Shown here: one piece after another, positions 33,101 through 41,680 of the stretch
Numbering within the stretch: position 1 is the first letter of the stretch
Layout: each line of letters begins with the position of its first letter
DNA from: Bacillus niameyensis
Lineage (GTDB): Bacteria; Bacillota; Bacilli; Bacillales; Bacillaceae_C
DNA length: 64,000 bases
Reading direction: 5' to 3'
NCBI RefSeq assembly: GCF_001375535.1
Contig: NZ_LN831197.1
Span: 981,752-1,045,751, forward strand
The notes under the pieces: model-generated
Seen by the model: only the letters and a program-made list of their open reading frames with translations
What the model was told of the DNA's origin: nothing
Databases searched by the model: none
Program-made: the position numbers and the translations under genes

Positions 33101-33317
33101 ATTCCAGTGTAATCGGCTCGATATAAACGGCATCTGCAATTTCAGTATCAGTCATGATTGTCGCCGGGTTGGAGTTAATTAAGATAACGCGGTAGCCTTC
33201 TTCTTTAAGAGCGAGACAAGCTTGCGTTCCTGCATAATCAAATTCTGCTGCCTGTCCAATGACTATTGGACCTGATCCAATGACGAGAATACTTTGAATA
33301 TCTGTTCTTTTAGGCAT
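30105..33317 (-). CDS. carB: Carbamoyl-phosphate synthase, pyrimidine-specific, large subunit
   Basis: Makes carbamoyl phosphate from bicarbonate, ammonia and two ATP. The 1070-residue protein has the expected duplicated ATP-grasp halves: one from residue 1 ([32 protein letters not shown]) and one from about residue 550 ([35 protein letters not shown]), an oligomerisation domain between them and a C-terminal MGS-like allosteric domain (about 930-1040). The core motifs appear intact. Its usual ammonia source is the small subunit encoded upstream, which here has lost key catalytic residues. Named pyrAB in B. subtilis. Confidence 0.97.
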
Positions 33318-34401
33318 GTTGTTCCACCCTTTCTTGTTGTTGGTCCATAATGTTCATAAACTGATCGAAAGCTACTTTTGCATCTTCGGATCCTGGAGAT
33401 GCTTCAGGTTCATATTGGACTGAAAAAGCTGGTAATTTTTGATGTTTGAGCCCTTCGATGGAATTCCCATTTACCGCTCGGTGTGTGATCGTCAAAGTAT
33501 TTGTATCGACCGATTTTTCACTTACTTCAAATCCATGATTTTGCGATGTGAAAATGATTTTACCTGTTGCTAAATCTTTAACAGGATAACTTGTTCCACG
33601 GTGTCCAGAATGCATTTTCTCCACTTTCGAGCCATTAGCCATGGCAAATAATTGGTGACCTAGACCAATCCCAAACAATGGAACCTCTTTTTGCACCTCT
33701 TGAATCATTTTGCAAACTTGTGCAACGTGTTCTGGGTTTCCAGGGCCATTGGAAAGCAGAATTCCATCTGGTCTTAATGTTAGAATATCTTGTGCAGATG
33801 TTGTAAACGGTACAACTGTTATATCGCATCCACGTTCTGTTAACTCTCTTAAAATACCATTCTTGAGACCAAAATCGACTACTACGACATTCTTTCCGCG
33901 TCCTGGGCTTGGAAATGGTTTTGTGCTGGAAACTTGTTTAACCTCATCCCCTGGGAAAGTAGTTGCTTGAAGTCTGTTAAGAATCGCTTCTGTTTTTTCT
34001 TCTGCACTACAAATAATCCCTTTCATCGCACCTTTTTCCCTTATCAATCTCGTCAACATTCTCGTATCAATGCCCGATATGCCCGGAATATCCTTTTGCT
34101 TCATAAATTCTTCCAATGACAAATTGGAGCGCCAATTAGAAGGGGTGTCACATGCTTCTTTAACTATTATCCCTTTAATAACAGGCTGAATGCTTTCAAA
34201 ATCATCGCGGTTAATACCATAATTGCCAATCAACGGATAACTGAAAGTGATGATTTGTCCATAATTAGAAGGGTCGGATATAATTTCTTGATAGCCACTC
34301 ATACTTGTGTTAAAGACTACTTCACCTATCGTTTCTTTTTTACTTCCGAACGCATCTCCCAAGAACACAGTTCCATCTTCTAATACAAGTTTTCGTTTCA
34401 T
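33310..34401 (-). CDS. carA: Carbamoyl-phosphate synthase, pyrimidine-specific, small subunit with degenerate glutaminase site
   Basis: Normally hydrolyses glutamine and channels ammonia to CarB; named pyrAA in B. subtilis. The 363-residue protein is full length, with an N-terminal CPSase domain (about 1-140) and a C-terminal class I glutaminase domain. The nucleophile elbow reads FGIGLGHQL instead of FGICLGHQL, so the catalytic cysteine is Gly246 (codon GGT at 33664-33666). The triad segment reads QYEPEASPG instead of QYHPEASPG, so the catalytic histidine is Glu331 (GAA at 33409-33411); Glu333 is retained. The nearby GxNHPV segment is GTSYPV. There is no frameshift. I infer loss of glutaminase activity with the structural role kept. 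The start is an ATG overlapping the pyrC stop codon. Confidence 0.95.
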   Translation of the reverse strand: MKRKLVLEDGTVFLGDAFGSKKETIGEVVFNTSMSGYQEIISDPSNYGQIITFSYPLIGNYGINRDDFESIQPVIKGIIVKEACDTPSNWRSNLSLEEFMKQKDIPGISGIDTRMLTRLIREKGAMKGIICSAEEKTEAILNRLQATTFPGDEVKQVSSTKPFPSPGRGKNVVVVDFGLKNGILRELTERGCDITVVPFTTSAQDILTLRPDGILLSNGPGNPEHVAQVCKMIQEVQKEVPLFGIGLGHQLFAMANGSKVEKMHSGHRGTSYPVKDLATGKIIFTSQNHGFEVSEKSVDTNTLTITHRAVNGNSIEGLKHQKLPAFSVQYEPEASPGSEDAKVAFDQFMNIMDQQQERVEQHA

Positions 34402-35675
34402 TTCTCATCATTCCTTTCAGTCCACTGCAATTCACCATTTACAAAGGTAGCTACTGGCCAGCCTTGACAATTCCAACGAGCAAATGGTGTGTTTTTTCCT
34501 TTTGAAGCAAATTTAGCTGGATCAATTTCTTTTTCCTGATTGAGGTCAAGTAAAGTGATGTCGGCTATTTTTCCAACTTCCAAAGTCCCGCTTTCCAATC
34601 CAAAAGTTTGAGCAGGTTTTAGTGTCAACCAATGAATAAGTTCCTCTAAGCTGAATATTCCTTTTTGGACAAAATGCGTATACAGAAGTGGAAAAGCTGT
34701 TTCTAAACCGACAATTCCGAAAGGCGCTTTTTCCATTCCTCTTGCTTTTTCTTCTATGGCGTGTGGTGCGTGATCTGTTGCGATAAAATCAATCGTTCCA
34801 TCAAGAAGACCCTCGATTAGCGCTTCACGATCAGCTTTCCCTCGTAATGGGGGATTCATTTTAAAGTTAGTGTCAGCACCTGGAATATCATCTTCACTAA
34901 GCAGTAAATGATGCGGAGATACTTCAGCCGTCACACGAATTCCCGCCCTTTTCGCATCTCTCACTGTCCGGACAGACTCTTTCGTACTAATATGGCAAAC
35001 ATGATAATGGCAATTTGTTGCTTCTGCTAAAAGCACGTCTCTTGCAATCTGAACAGATTCACAGATAGAAGGAATTCCCGGAATCCCGGATTTTTTAGAA
35101 AACTCTCCATCATGAACAGCTCCTCCATATATAAGCGAATTATCCTCACAATGAGCAACAATCGCCATATCAAGCGCGGCTGCTTGTTTCATTGCTTCAT
35201 GCATCATCCCAGCTTCTTGAATTCCAACCCCATCATCGGTGAATGCAAAAGCTCCTGCTTGTTTTAGTGCCGCAAAATCGACTAGCTCCTCGCCCTTTTG
35301 CTTTACCGTAATCGATGCATACGGTAAAACATGGGCATTTCCTCTTGTTTTACATTCATTAACAAGCCAGCTCATTTGTTCAGCATTATCTGGAACTGGG
35401 TTTGTATTTGGCATTGCAGCAACCGTCGTAAAGCCGCCTCTTACAGCTGCAAGTGTACCCGTTTCAATCGTTTCTTTATGTTCTCCTCCGGGTTCACGTA
35501 AGTGGATATGTAAGTCGATGAAACCTGGTGAAATGACCAATCCAGTTGCATCGAATTCTTTTTCACCATGTTCGATAAGATCATTGCCTATTTCAGTAAT
35601 TTTCCCATCATTTATTCTTACATCTATTGTTTTAGTTGCATCTACTAGACTTGCATTTTTGATTAACCAGTTCAT
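34398..35675 (-). CDS. pyrC: Dihydroorotase
   Basis: Cyclises carbamoyl aspartate to dihydroorotate. The 425-residue amidohydrolase has the zinc ligands in [10 protein letters not shown], the HCED and CHISTKES segments, and the catalytic aspartate in [10 protein letters not shown]. It is the class I type typical of Bacillus. It begins one base after pyrB ends and overlaps carA by four bases. Confidence 0.97.
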   Translation of the reverse strand: MNWLIKNASLVDATKTIDVRINDGKITEIGNDLIEHGEKEFDATGLVISPGFIDLHIHLREPGGEHKETIETGTLAAVRGGFTTVAAMPNTNPVPDNAEQMSWLVNECKTRGNAHVLPYASITVKQKGEELVDFAALKQAGAFAFTDDGVGIQEAGMMHEAMKQAAALDMAIVAHCEDNSLIYGGAVHDGEFSKKSGIPGIPSICESVQIARDVLLAEATNCHYHVCHISTKESVRTVRDAKRAGIRVTAEVSPHHLLLSEDDIPGADTNFKMNPPLRGKADREALIEGLLDGTIDFIATDHAPHAIEEKARGMEKAPFGIVGLETAFPLLYTHFVQKGIFSLEELIHWLTLKPAQTFGLESGTLEVGKIADITLLDLNQEKEIDPAKFASKGKNTPFARWNCQGWPVATFVNGELQWTERNDEK

Positions 35676-35676
35676 A

Positions 35677-36573
35677 TTAGTTACCCTCCTGTAATTCTAG
35701 TAATTTCCTTAAAACAGCCATTCGTACATAGACCCCATTTTCCATTTGTTTAAAAATTCTTGATCGCTCACATTCTACGAGCTGATCCGCTATTTCCACA
35801 TTGCGGTTAACTGGAGCAGGGTGCATGATAATACCGCTTTGCTTCATTCTCTTTTCACGCTCTACCGTTAAGCCATATTCTTGATGATACTGTTCGGCCG
35901 TAATCGCGGTAAGGCTTAAATGCCGCTCATGTTGGATTCTCAAGAGCATCAATACATCAACAGAATCGATGATCTCGTCAATTTGAAAATTGCGCTTAGC
36001 CTGTTCCTGATCATTTAAAAACCATTCAGAAGGTCCGGAAAAGATGACGTCAGCACCTAGAGCAGTAAGTGCGTCTATATTAGATTTGGCAACCCGGCTA
36101 TGATTTAAGTCCCCAACAATGGCTACTTTCAAGCCGTTAAATGTTCCAAATTCCTGCTTGATTGTAAAAAGGTCGAGCAAACATTGAGTTGGATGTTGAC
36201 CACAGCCATCGCCGCCATTAACAATGGGTATATTTATTTTGTCAATTAATTCATTATAGTACGCCTCTTGTTCATGACGAATGACGGCAATATTCACTCC
36301 GATTGATTCCAAAGTTTTAACTGTGTCATAGAGTGTTTCACCTTTAAGCGTGCTCGAGAAACCAGCTTCAAAAGGAATCACATCCAGGCCAATTTTCCGC
36401 TCTGCCATTTCGAAACTGGATTTCGTTCTTGTACTTGGTTCGAAAAAAAGATTCGCGGCAAAAGTTCTTTTAGTAGGAGACCACTCATCACCTTTGGAAA
36501 ATGATTCCGCCAGATGCAGTATTTCCATTATTTCATCTGTTGTTAATTGATTCATTGACAATAGATGTTTCAT
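35677..36573 (-). CDS. pyrB: Aspartate carbamoyltransferase catalytic subunit
   Basis: Condenses carbamoyl phosphate with aspartate, the committed pyrimidine step. The 298-residue protein has the carbamoyl-phosphate motif [13 protein letters not shown], the HPTQCLLDL segment and [12 protein letters not shown]. No regulatory subunit gene is present, as usual in Bacillus. It follows the second PyrR attenuator and is directly downstream of pyrR, with no pyrP between. Confidence 0.97.
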   Translation of the reverse strand: MKHLLSMNQLTTDEIMEILHLAESFSKGDEWSPTKRTFAANLFFEPSTRTKSSFEMAERKIGLDVIPFEAGFSSTLKGETLYDTVKTLESIGVNIAVIRHEQEAYYNELIDKINIPIVNGGDGCGQHPTQCLLDLFTIKQEFGTFNGLKVAIVGDLNHSRVAKSNIDALTALGADVIFSGPSEWFLNDQEQAKRNFQIDEIIDSVDVLMLLRIQHERHLSLTAITAEQYHQEYGLTVEREKRMKQSGIIMHPAPVNRNVEIADQLVECERSRIFKQMENGVYVRMAVLRKLLELQEGN

Positions 36574-36594
36574 GCTTTCTCAGCTCCCTATTTT

Positions 36595-36640
36595 TTATGT
36601 TAGTTCCAGCGCCCAGCCAACTGGCACTTCCACTTTTCTA
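36595..36640. repeat. Short segment resembling an intergenic repeat edge in the pyrR-pyrB gap
   Basis: Contains GTTCCAGCGCCCAGCC and GGCACTTCC, similar in style to the GGCGCTGGAGC-type Bacillaceae repeats and to the piece at 13711-13765. It lies where pyrP would be expected. Weak, recognised by eye. Confidence 0.3.
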
Positions 36641-36755
36641 AAAAAATACCCTCTTCGTCCGTTTCGTGACAAAGAGGGTACTAAAAATAAGCAGCTAGAG
36701 ACAGCTTCCTATTTACCTCCCTTTGCCAGTCTCACAGGACTGTCTTTAAAAGGGA
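36641..36755 (-). promoter_or_regulatory. PyrR attenuator in the pyrR-pyrB gap
   Basis: On the minus strand an anti-antiterminator hairpin (36720-36755, arms CCCTTT/AAAGGG) displays the PyrR-binding loop AGTCCTGTGAGACT (36729-36742). A terminator follows, with stem TACCCTCTT / AAGAGGGTA and a run of seven T residues (36641-36681). With UMP bound, PyrR would stabilise the first hairpin and cause termination before pyrB. Confidence 0.88.
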
Positions 36756-36760
36756 ATATT

Positions 36761-37303
<543 letters not shown>

Positions 37304-37323
37304 TCACCTCTTTTGAAGAAATG

Positions 37324-37409
37324 AAAAACCCTCACACCGAAAGGCATGAGGGTATACGAATCCAAAATCTCAAAACTGGTTTTGTATCCCTTCATAGCCT
37401 CACAGGACT
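37324..37409 (-). promoter_or_regulatory. PyrR attenuator in the pyr operon leader
   Basis: The minus-strand loop AGTCCTGTGAGGCT (37396-37409) matches the PyrR-binding consensus ARUCCNGNGAGGYU exactly. Downstream is a terminator ACCCTCA ... TGAGGGT followed by T residues (37324-37353), 27 bases before the pyrR start. Confidence 0.92.
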
Positions 37410-37438
37410 AAATTAAAGGTTCATATGTAACTACAAAT

Positions 37439-37467
37439 ACTATAGTCCTTTATGCATTTCTTGTCAA
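37439..37467 (-). promoter_or_regulatory. SigA promoter of the pyrimidine operon
   Basis: A perfect -35 TTGACA (37462-37467), a 17-base spacer and -10 TATAGT (37439-37444) on the minus strand. The -35 begins immediately after the rluD stop codon, so the operon promoter abuts the upstream gene. Confidence 0.88.
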
Positions 37468-38376
37468 TCATTTTCTTCTTAACTTTTCCAAAAGGTCGTG
37501 ATAGTAATCTGGTAGCGGAGCCGAAAACTCCATGTACTCTTCTTTTCTCGGATGGATAAACCCAAGTATACCTGCATGGAGAACTTGTCCACCCATATCT
37601 AAAGTTTTACGAGGGCCATATTTTGGATCTCCTACAAGTGGGTATCCAATATATTTCATATGAACGCGAATCTGGTGTGTTCGGCCCGTTTCTAATACAC
37701 ACTCAACAAATGTATATGGATCTAAACGTTCCAAAACTTGGAAATGAGTCACGGCATGCTTTCCGCCATCTACGACTGTCATGTTTTGCCTGTCATCTTT
37801 ATCGCGGGCAATAGGCGCATCAATTGTTCCATGATCATGGGGAATGACACCGTGAACAAGGGCGAAGTATTTACGAGTCACACTTTTTTCTACTAATTGA
37901 TTAACAAGATGCTCGTGGGCATAATCATTTTTCGCCACCATTAATAAACCAGATGTGTCTTTATCAATACGGTGAACAATTCCGGGGCGTAAAACACCAT
38001 TAATTCCAGACAAATCGTGACAATGGGCCATTAAACCATTAACAAGTGTTCCTGTGGAATGTCCAGGTGCAGGGTGGACAACCATTCCTTTCGGCTTGTT
38101 AACGACGATCACATCTTCATCCTCGTAATAAATATCTAAGTCCATCTTTTCAGGCAGTACATCTAACGGCTCTGGCTCTGGTATTGAAATAAGTAAATGA
38201 TCATTTTCACCACATTTATAGTTGGCTTTTTCCTTCTTCCCATTTACTTCGACAATTCCATCACGGATCCATTGCTGAACTTGGGAGCGTGACCATTCGT
38301 TATTCAAGGCTGTAATAACCTTATCTAAACGTTCACCTTTTTGCTCCGCAGTTATATAATGATTAATTTGCTTCAT
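37468..38376 (-). CDS. rluD: Pseudouridine synthase, RluD family (YlyB)
   Basis: Predicted to form pseudouridine in 23S rRNA. The 302-residue protein has an N-terminal S4 domain (about residues 15-75, [20 protein letters not shown]), the catalytic motif [18 protein letters not shown] with the essential aspartate, and the [20 protein letters not shown] signature. It overlaps the end of lspA by 14 bases and directly precedes the pyr promoter. The exact rRNA target is inferred from the family. Confidence 0.94.
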   Translation of the reverse strand: MKQINHYITAEQKGERLDKVITALNNEWSRSQVQQWIRDGIVEVNGKKEKANYKCGENDHLLISIPEPEPLDVLPEKMDLDIYYEDEDVIVVNKPKGMVVHPAPGHSTGTLVNGLMAHCHDLSGINGVLRPGIVHRIDKDTSGLLMVAKNDYAHEHLVNQLVEKSVTRKYFALVHGVIPHDHGTIDAPIARDKDDRQNMTVVDGGKHAVTHFQVLERLDPYTFVECVLETGRTHQIRVHMKYIGYPLVGDPKYGPRKTLDMGGQVLHAGILGFIHPRKEEYMEFSAPLPDYYHDLLEKLRRK

Positions 38377-38839
38377 TTGCTTTCTCCTTGTCTTCCTTAC
38401 TTTCTAATATGAGCTGAATAAACATAAGTCCTACTCCAATCGTAAGGGCTGAATCAGCGACATTAAAAATCGGAAAATCATACGAAAAAATGTATGTATC
38501 TATAAAATCGACAACTTCTTTTCGAAATAAACGGTCGATAAAATTACCAATTGCTCCGCCTAATATAAAACATAGACTAAGTTGAAATAGAAATTTACCT
38601 TTAGCATGTTTTTCCAGATAATAAATAATGGCAATCACAACAACGACCGTAATGATATAAAAGAGCCACATTTGGTCTTGCAAAATCCCCCAAGCAGCTC
38701 CGCGGTTTCTATGCGAAGTTATGTAAAAGAAGTTGTGAATGATCGGAATGCTTTCTCCTGGAATCATATTTCGAACAATCAACCATTTTGTAAACTGATC
38801 AAGCGCAATAATAAATAAGGCCACTAAGTAAAACGCCAC
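38363..38839 (-). CDS. lspA: Lipoprotein signal peptidase II
   Basis: Cleaves the signal peptide of prolipoproteins in the membrane. The 158-residue protein has four hydrophobic helices and the two catalytic aspartates in [15 protein letters not shown] and [11 protein letters not shown], plus the early DQFTKWL motif. It starts with GTG seven bases after GGGGG. Coupled to rluD. In B. subtilis ylyA and ileS are adjacent; here an accessory islet intervenes. Confidence 0.95.
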   Translation of the reverse strand: MAFYLVALFIIALDQFTKWLIVRNMIPGESIPIIHNFFYITSHRNRGAAWGILQDQMWLFYIITVVVVIAIIYYLEKHAKGKFLFQLSLCFILGGAIGNFIDRLFRKEVVDFIDTYIFSYDFPIFNVADSALTIGVGLMFIQLILESKEDKEKANEAN

Positions 38840-38981
38840 ATCCTAACCCCCGATTCAAAGTGAGTCATTTCTTTAGTATTTTAGCATACAAACAGGAGTG
38901 GTATGAACTTTTCCACTCATTTAAATAAATTTCATAATTGCCTTTTGTAAAAACACATTCCGTTCAGCTTAAATTTGTATT

Positions 38982-39362
38982 TTAATCTACGAGACCATCG
39001 CCAATATAGTCGAACGTATCCAAATCAGCATAAACAATCAAATTATTAGGTAATCTAGACTTTTCTTTTGTCGGAAAGTCAATCAAATACACTTCTTTCC
39101 CTTCATATGATTTATCCTCAACCAGAGTCATCATCGTTTTAGTCAAAGTGATTTTAGACACCTTTGCATCCTGCCAACTGTCTTCAATTTGTTCCTTTTG
39201 CTGAGAGGACAATTGCCCCCAAACATTTTCTCTGACATCCTTCATATTGTTCTGTTCGCTTGTATTACCAACACTTTGGCCATTATTTCCTGTTTCGTTA
39301 GAACAAGCGAATAGCCCTAATAAAAAAACTGCGGAAACAACTACTAGACTGATTGTCTTCAT
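38982..39362 (-). CDS. Predicted lipoprotein, unknown function
   Basis: A 126-residue exported protein. It has a typical lipoprotein signal peptide (MKTISLVVVSAVFLLGLFAC) with a lipobox LFAC, then a low-complexity Asn/Gly/Ser-rich linker and a small globular C-terminal region containing VWGQLSSQQKEQIEDSW. I chose the ATG at 39360-39362 because GGGAG lies eight bases upstream; an in-frame GTG lies three codons earlier. I do not recognise a family. It sits in the islet between lspA and the Rpn-like gene. Confidence 0.7.
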   Translation of the reverse strand: MKTISLVVVSAVFLLGLFACSNETGNNGQSVGNTSEQNNMKDVRENVWGQLSSQQKEQIEDSWQDAKVSKITLTKTMMTLVEDKSYEGKEVYLIDFPTKEKSRLPNNLIVYADLDTFDYIGDGLVD

Positions 39363-39449
39363 TCTTAACACTCCCTTTTGTGATTAGACGAAAAACTCTA
39401 TGTATTAGTTTCATTAATCTTCGCTTCGGTATTTCTAGTATAAAAGAGA

Positions 39450-39494
39450 AAGGATAACCTTTATTTTCAGTATATGACTGAAAGGGTTATCCTT
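39450..39494 (-). terminator. Long hairpin upstream of the lipoprotein gene
   Basis: A 10-bp outer stem AAGGATAACC / GGTTATCCTT surrounds an inner stem TTTCAGT / ACTGAAA. On the minus strand it is followed by TTCTCTTTT, so it can act as a terminator for transcripts from the Rpn-like gene. Confidence 0.6.
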
Positions 39495-39589
39495 AATTAG
39501 GCAACATCTTTATTAAAATTTTTATAAATGATATGACCAATTGAATATAGGGGTTTTGACAATCGCTTTAACTTTTTATTATCGCCTCT

Positions 39590-39657
39590 TCATAAAAGTA
39601 GTGCCTGTCCCTTAGTCATAATGCATTAATAGACTGGGGATCAGGCACCTTTTATGA
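39590..39657 (-). terminator. Imperfect 68-base hairpin after the Rpn-like gene
   Basis: Arms TCATAAAAG / CTTTTATGA, GTGCCTG / CAGGCAC and AGTC / GACT, with small bulges. It lies 16 bases past the Rpn-like stop codon. The GTGCCTG...CAGGCAC core resembles short palindromic repeats found in Bacillaceae intergenic regions, so it may be a repeat rather than a dedicated terminator. Confidence 0.5.
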
Positions 39658-39673
39658 GAGTGTTTTCGGAGAC

Positions 39674-40591
39674 CTAGATCTTCTCTTTTAATTCTTCCAC
39701 TTTTTGCTCCGGTAAGCCCGTAATAGTAACAACTTCTTCGATCGAATCTCCTTTTATGAGTAGTTTCACAGCAATTTCTACCTTTTCCTTTTCCCTGCCT
39801 TTTTCTAGTCCCTCTTCAAATCCCTCTTTCCGAAAAAACTTGGCAAACGACGTATCCTCTAAAGAAAGTCCCATCAATCTGTCCTCCTTTTCCAATATGG
39901 GTTCGATTTCATCGATTACTTTTATCTCCTCTTCTTCTGGCAATCGAAGAATGTGATCAATAAAAATTAGCAAGTTCCGAATATATTCCTTATTTATCAT
40001 TTTATCCTGTAAAAGTAATCTCATCAATCTCCTTTTATACTGAGATTTCAGATGAACATCCTTTTTACTTTTGATCATATACAGTCCGGCTAAAATGGCA
40101 AGAGCAAAGGGATTATCTGACTGAAGTAACGTGGATTCATCTTGTATGGCAATTTCGTAGGAGTTATAGCGGTAGGTGAGTTCCGTTCCAAAAAATTCGT
40201 AGTGAAAACGGTCCTGATTATATTTAGCTCTTTCCCCAGTTTGCAAGGCAAGCGCATAAACTTTTTGATCGTAATAATCTAGTATGCGGTAAAAGGATTG
40301 AAACATACGCTTCGGGAAAATCTTTTTGTAGCCTCCTTGAATTTCAATGTGGATATAAACAAGTTGCTTTTCCCCGCCGTTCAACTGGACTCTAACCAAT
40401 TTATCTGCTACCCTGTCATTACTATCAGCTTCTGGGAAAATAGTTTTAAGTTCTTGTTCGAGAAATTCTGGAGGATTGGAAAAATCAATCTCTTCATACA
40501 AATCTGGTGCAAAAAACAATAAAAAATCTTCAAATAACTCGGTAATCACTTCCTTCCAAAGTTGATCGTATTTTGGAACCTGATGAGCCAA
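39674..40591 (-). CDS. Rpn-family recombination-promoting nuclease / PD-(D/E)XK transposase-like protein
   Basis: A 305-residue cytoplasmic protein of the Rpn/YhgA-like superfamily, whose members nick DNA and stimulate RecA-independent recombination. The nuclease core is visible as Asp63 in DKLVRVQL and Glu83-x-Gln85 in VYIHIEIQGGY, followed by the conserved RMFQSFYRILDYY helix. The C-terminus has the characteristic EGFEEGLEKGREKEK helix and a short GDSIEEVVTITGLPEQKVEEL segment. It starts with ATG. It lies alone in an accessory islet with hairpins downstream. The family is clear; activity and role are not shown. Confidence 0.8.
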   Translation of the reverse strand: MAHQVPKYDQLWKEVITELFEDFLLFFAPDLYEEIDFSNPPEFLEQELKTIFPEADSNDRVADKLVRVQLNGGEKQLVYIHIEIQGGYKKIFPKRMFQSFYRILDYYDQKVYALALQTGERAKYNQDRFHYEFFGTELTYRYNSYEIAIQDESTLLQSDNPFALAILAGLYMIKSKKDVHLKSQYKRRLMRLLLQDKMINKEYIRNLLIFIDHILRLPEEEEIKVIDEIEPILEKEDRLMGLSLEDTSFAKFFRKEGFEEGLEKGREKEKVEIAVKLLIKGDSIEEVVTITGLPEQKVEELKEKI

Positions 40592-40989
40592 TCATATCAA
40601 CACCTTTCTTTGTTCTATATACAAAATTCGACAAATGCTATGATCTTCCTTCTAGATCGGAAAGATAAATCGTATGAATTGCTAATATAAAAATATGAGC
40701 CATTTTTCTTTTTTCATAAATATTTTTATGTATTGACCCCATATATTTCTTTTTTGTTGCCCAATATATTTCTTCTACATATGCGATTTCTATGCTACAA
40801 TTTACAAAAAAGTCCCCTCCTAGTAGATCATTCGGAGCCTCTAAGAGGGAATCTGTGCCGTTACCCCCAGTTCATTAAATCATTAACAGACTGATGGACA
40901 GGACTTTATTTGTTTACTAGATTTTACGAATAATTTCCACTCTTCCCTTTTCTGCAATTTAAGAATGGAATTAATAAAGACCCTCATAA
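40592..40989. other. Noncoding gap with an imperfect inverted repeat
   Basis: AT-rich intergenic DNA between the Rpn-like gene and a small lipoprotein gene. The main structure is a pair AAAAAAGTCC (40807-40816) and GGACTTTATTT (40901-40911) enclosing about 85 bases that include CCCCTCC and a run of CCCCC. No coding sequence or RNA gene is recognisable. It could be a decayed small mobile element or a long-range terminator. Confidence 0.35.
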
Positions 40990-41313
40990 TTACTGCTCTA
41001 TAAGCTCGAATTCACCTATAGAAAAATTAACATCATCTTCTTGAATGTATTGAAGAATAACATCTTTGCATTTTTCGTATGCTTCTTGAGTGAGGTAAAC
41101 ATTAAGTTTCTTATTCTTAATGTCCCTATCATCTATTCCAACTGCAAAAATATCCAACTCCCCCTGCTCAGCTAGCTTTAATAGTGTTTCCTGAACCGAA
41201 TAAATATCATTTCCCGAACCGTTCACAGGGTCATCTCCTACTTTCTCCGTGACTGTTTGACCGCAACCCGTTAACATCATAATTGATAGAAATAAAATGA
41301 ACGGTAATCTCAT
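40990..41313 (-). CDS. Predicted small lipoprotein, unknown function
   Basis: A 107-residue exported protein with signal peptide MRLPFILFLSIMMLTGC and lipobox LTGC (Cys17). The mature part is acidic and contains LAVG-like FAVGIDDRDIKNKKLNVYL and ends FSIGEFELIEQ; this alternation resembles small DUF-type lipoproteins, but I cannot name the family. The start ATG follows a GGGG-containing site. It is the first gene after the ileS terminator in the accessory islet; the 300 bases between them show no other gene. Confidence 0.65.
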   Translation of the reverse strand: MRLPFILFLSIMMLTGCGQTVTEKVGDDPVNGSGNDIYSVQETLLKLAEQGELDIFAVGIDDRDIKNKKLNVYLTQEAYEKCKDVILQYIQEDDVNFSIGEFELIEQ

Positions 41314-41624
41314 AATCTACCCCCTATAACAAAGTTCCCTCTCCAAACATAAAATTGTACAAATACAAAATATAACTCTATGAGAAACAATTTTATGAAA
41401 ATCATTTTACTGCTCTTACCTTTTTCATGTTTATGAGAAAATACCTTCTTTATTTACAGCGCCTACATTTTCCCTTTGCAATACAAGACGGAAATATATT
41501 ACAAAGGGTTTCACCCTTTCTGAAACTTCCATAAAAAGTGTTTAAACAACGGAATAAACAGATTTAAACATTCATTATGTGCTTCGGTATAAAGGATTAC
41601 TTGCAGAAATAAATTCCGCAAAAG

Positions 41625-41675
41625 AAAGAACCCCTCATGGTAGATCACTTGTGAATCTACCATGAGGGGTTCTTT
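41625..41675 (-). terminator. Strong terminator of ileS
   Basis: A perfect 21-bp inverted repeat (41625-41645 with 41655-41675) and a nine-base loop, core AACCCCTCATGG / CCATGAGGGGTT, ending in T residues on the minus strand. It lies six bases after the ileS stop codon. Confidence 0.92.
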
Positions 41676-41680
41676 GCTTA

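Noticed and set aside
33310-34401. A single sequencing error as the explanation for the CarA change
   Set aside because: Two separate catalytic positions differ, the histidine change needs at least two bases, and the reading frame is intact, so one error cannot account for it. I cannot exclude several errors without read data.
35239-35694. 151-codon plus-strand open frame opposite pyrC
   Set aside because: Antisense shadow of pyrC; composition is low-complexity and no family is recognisable.
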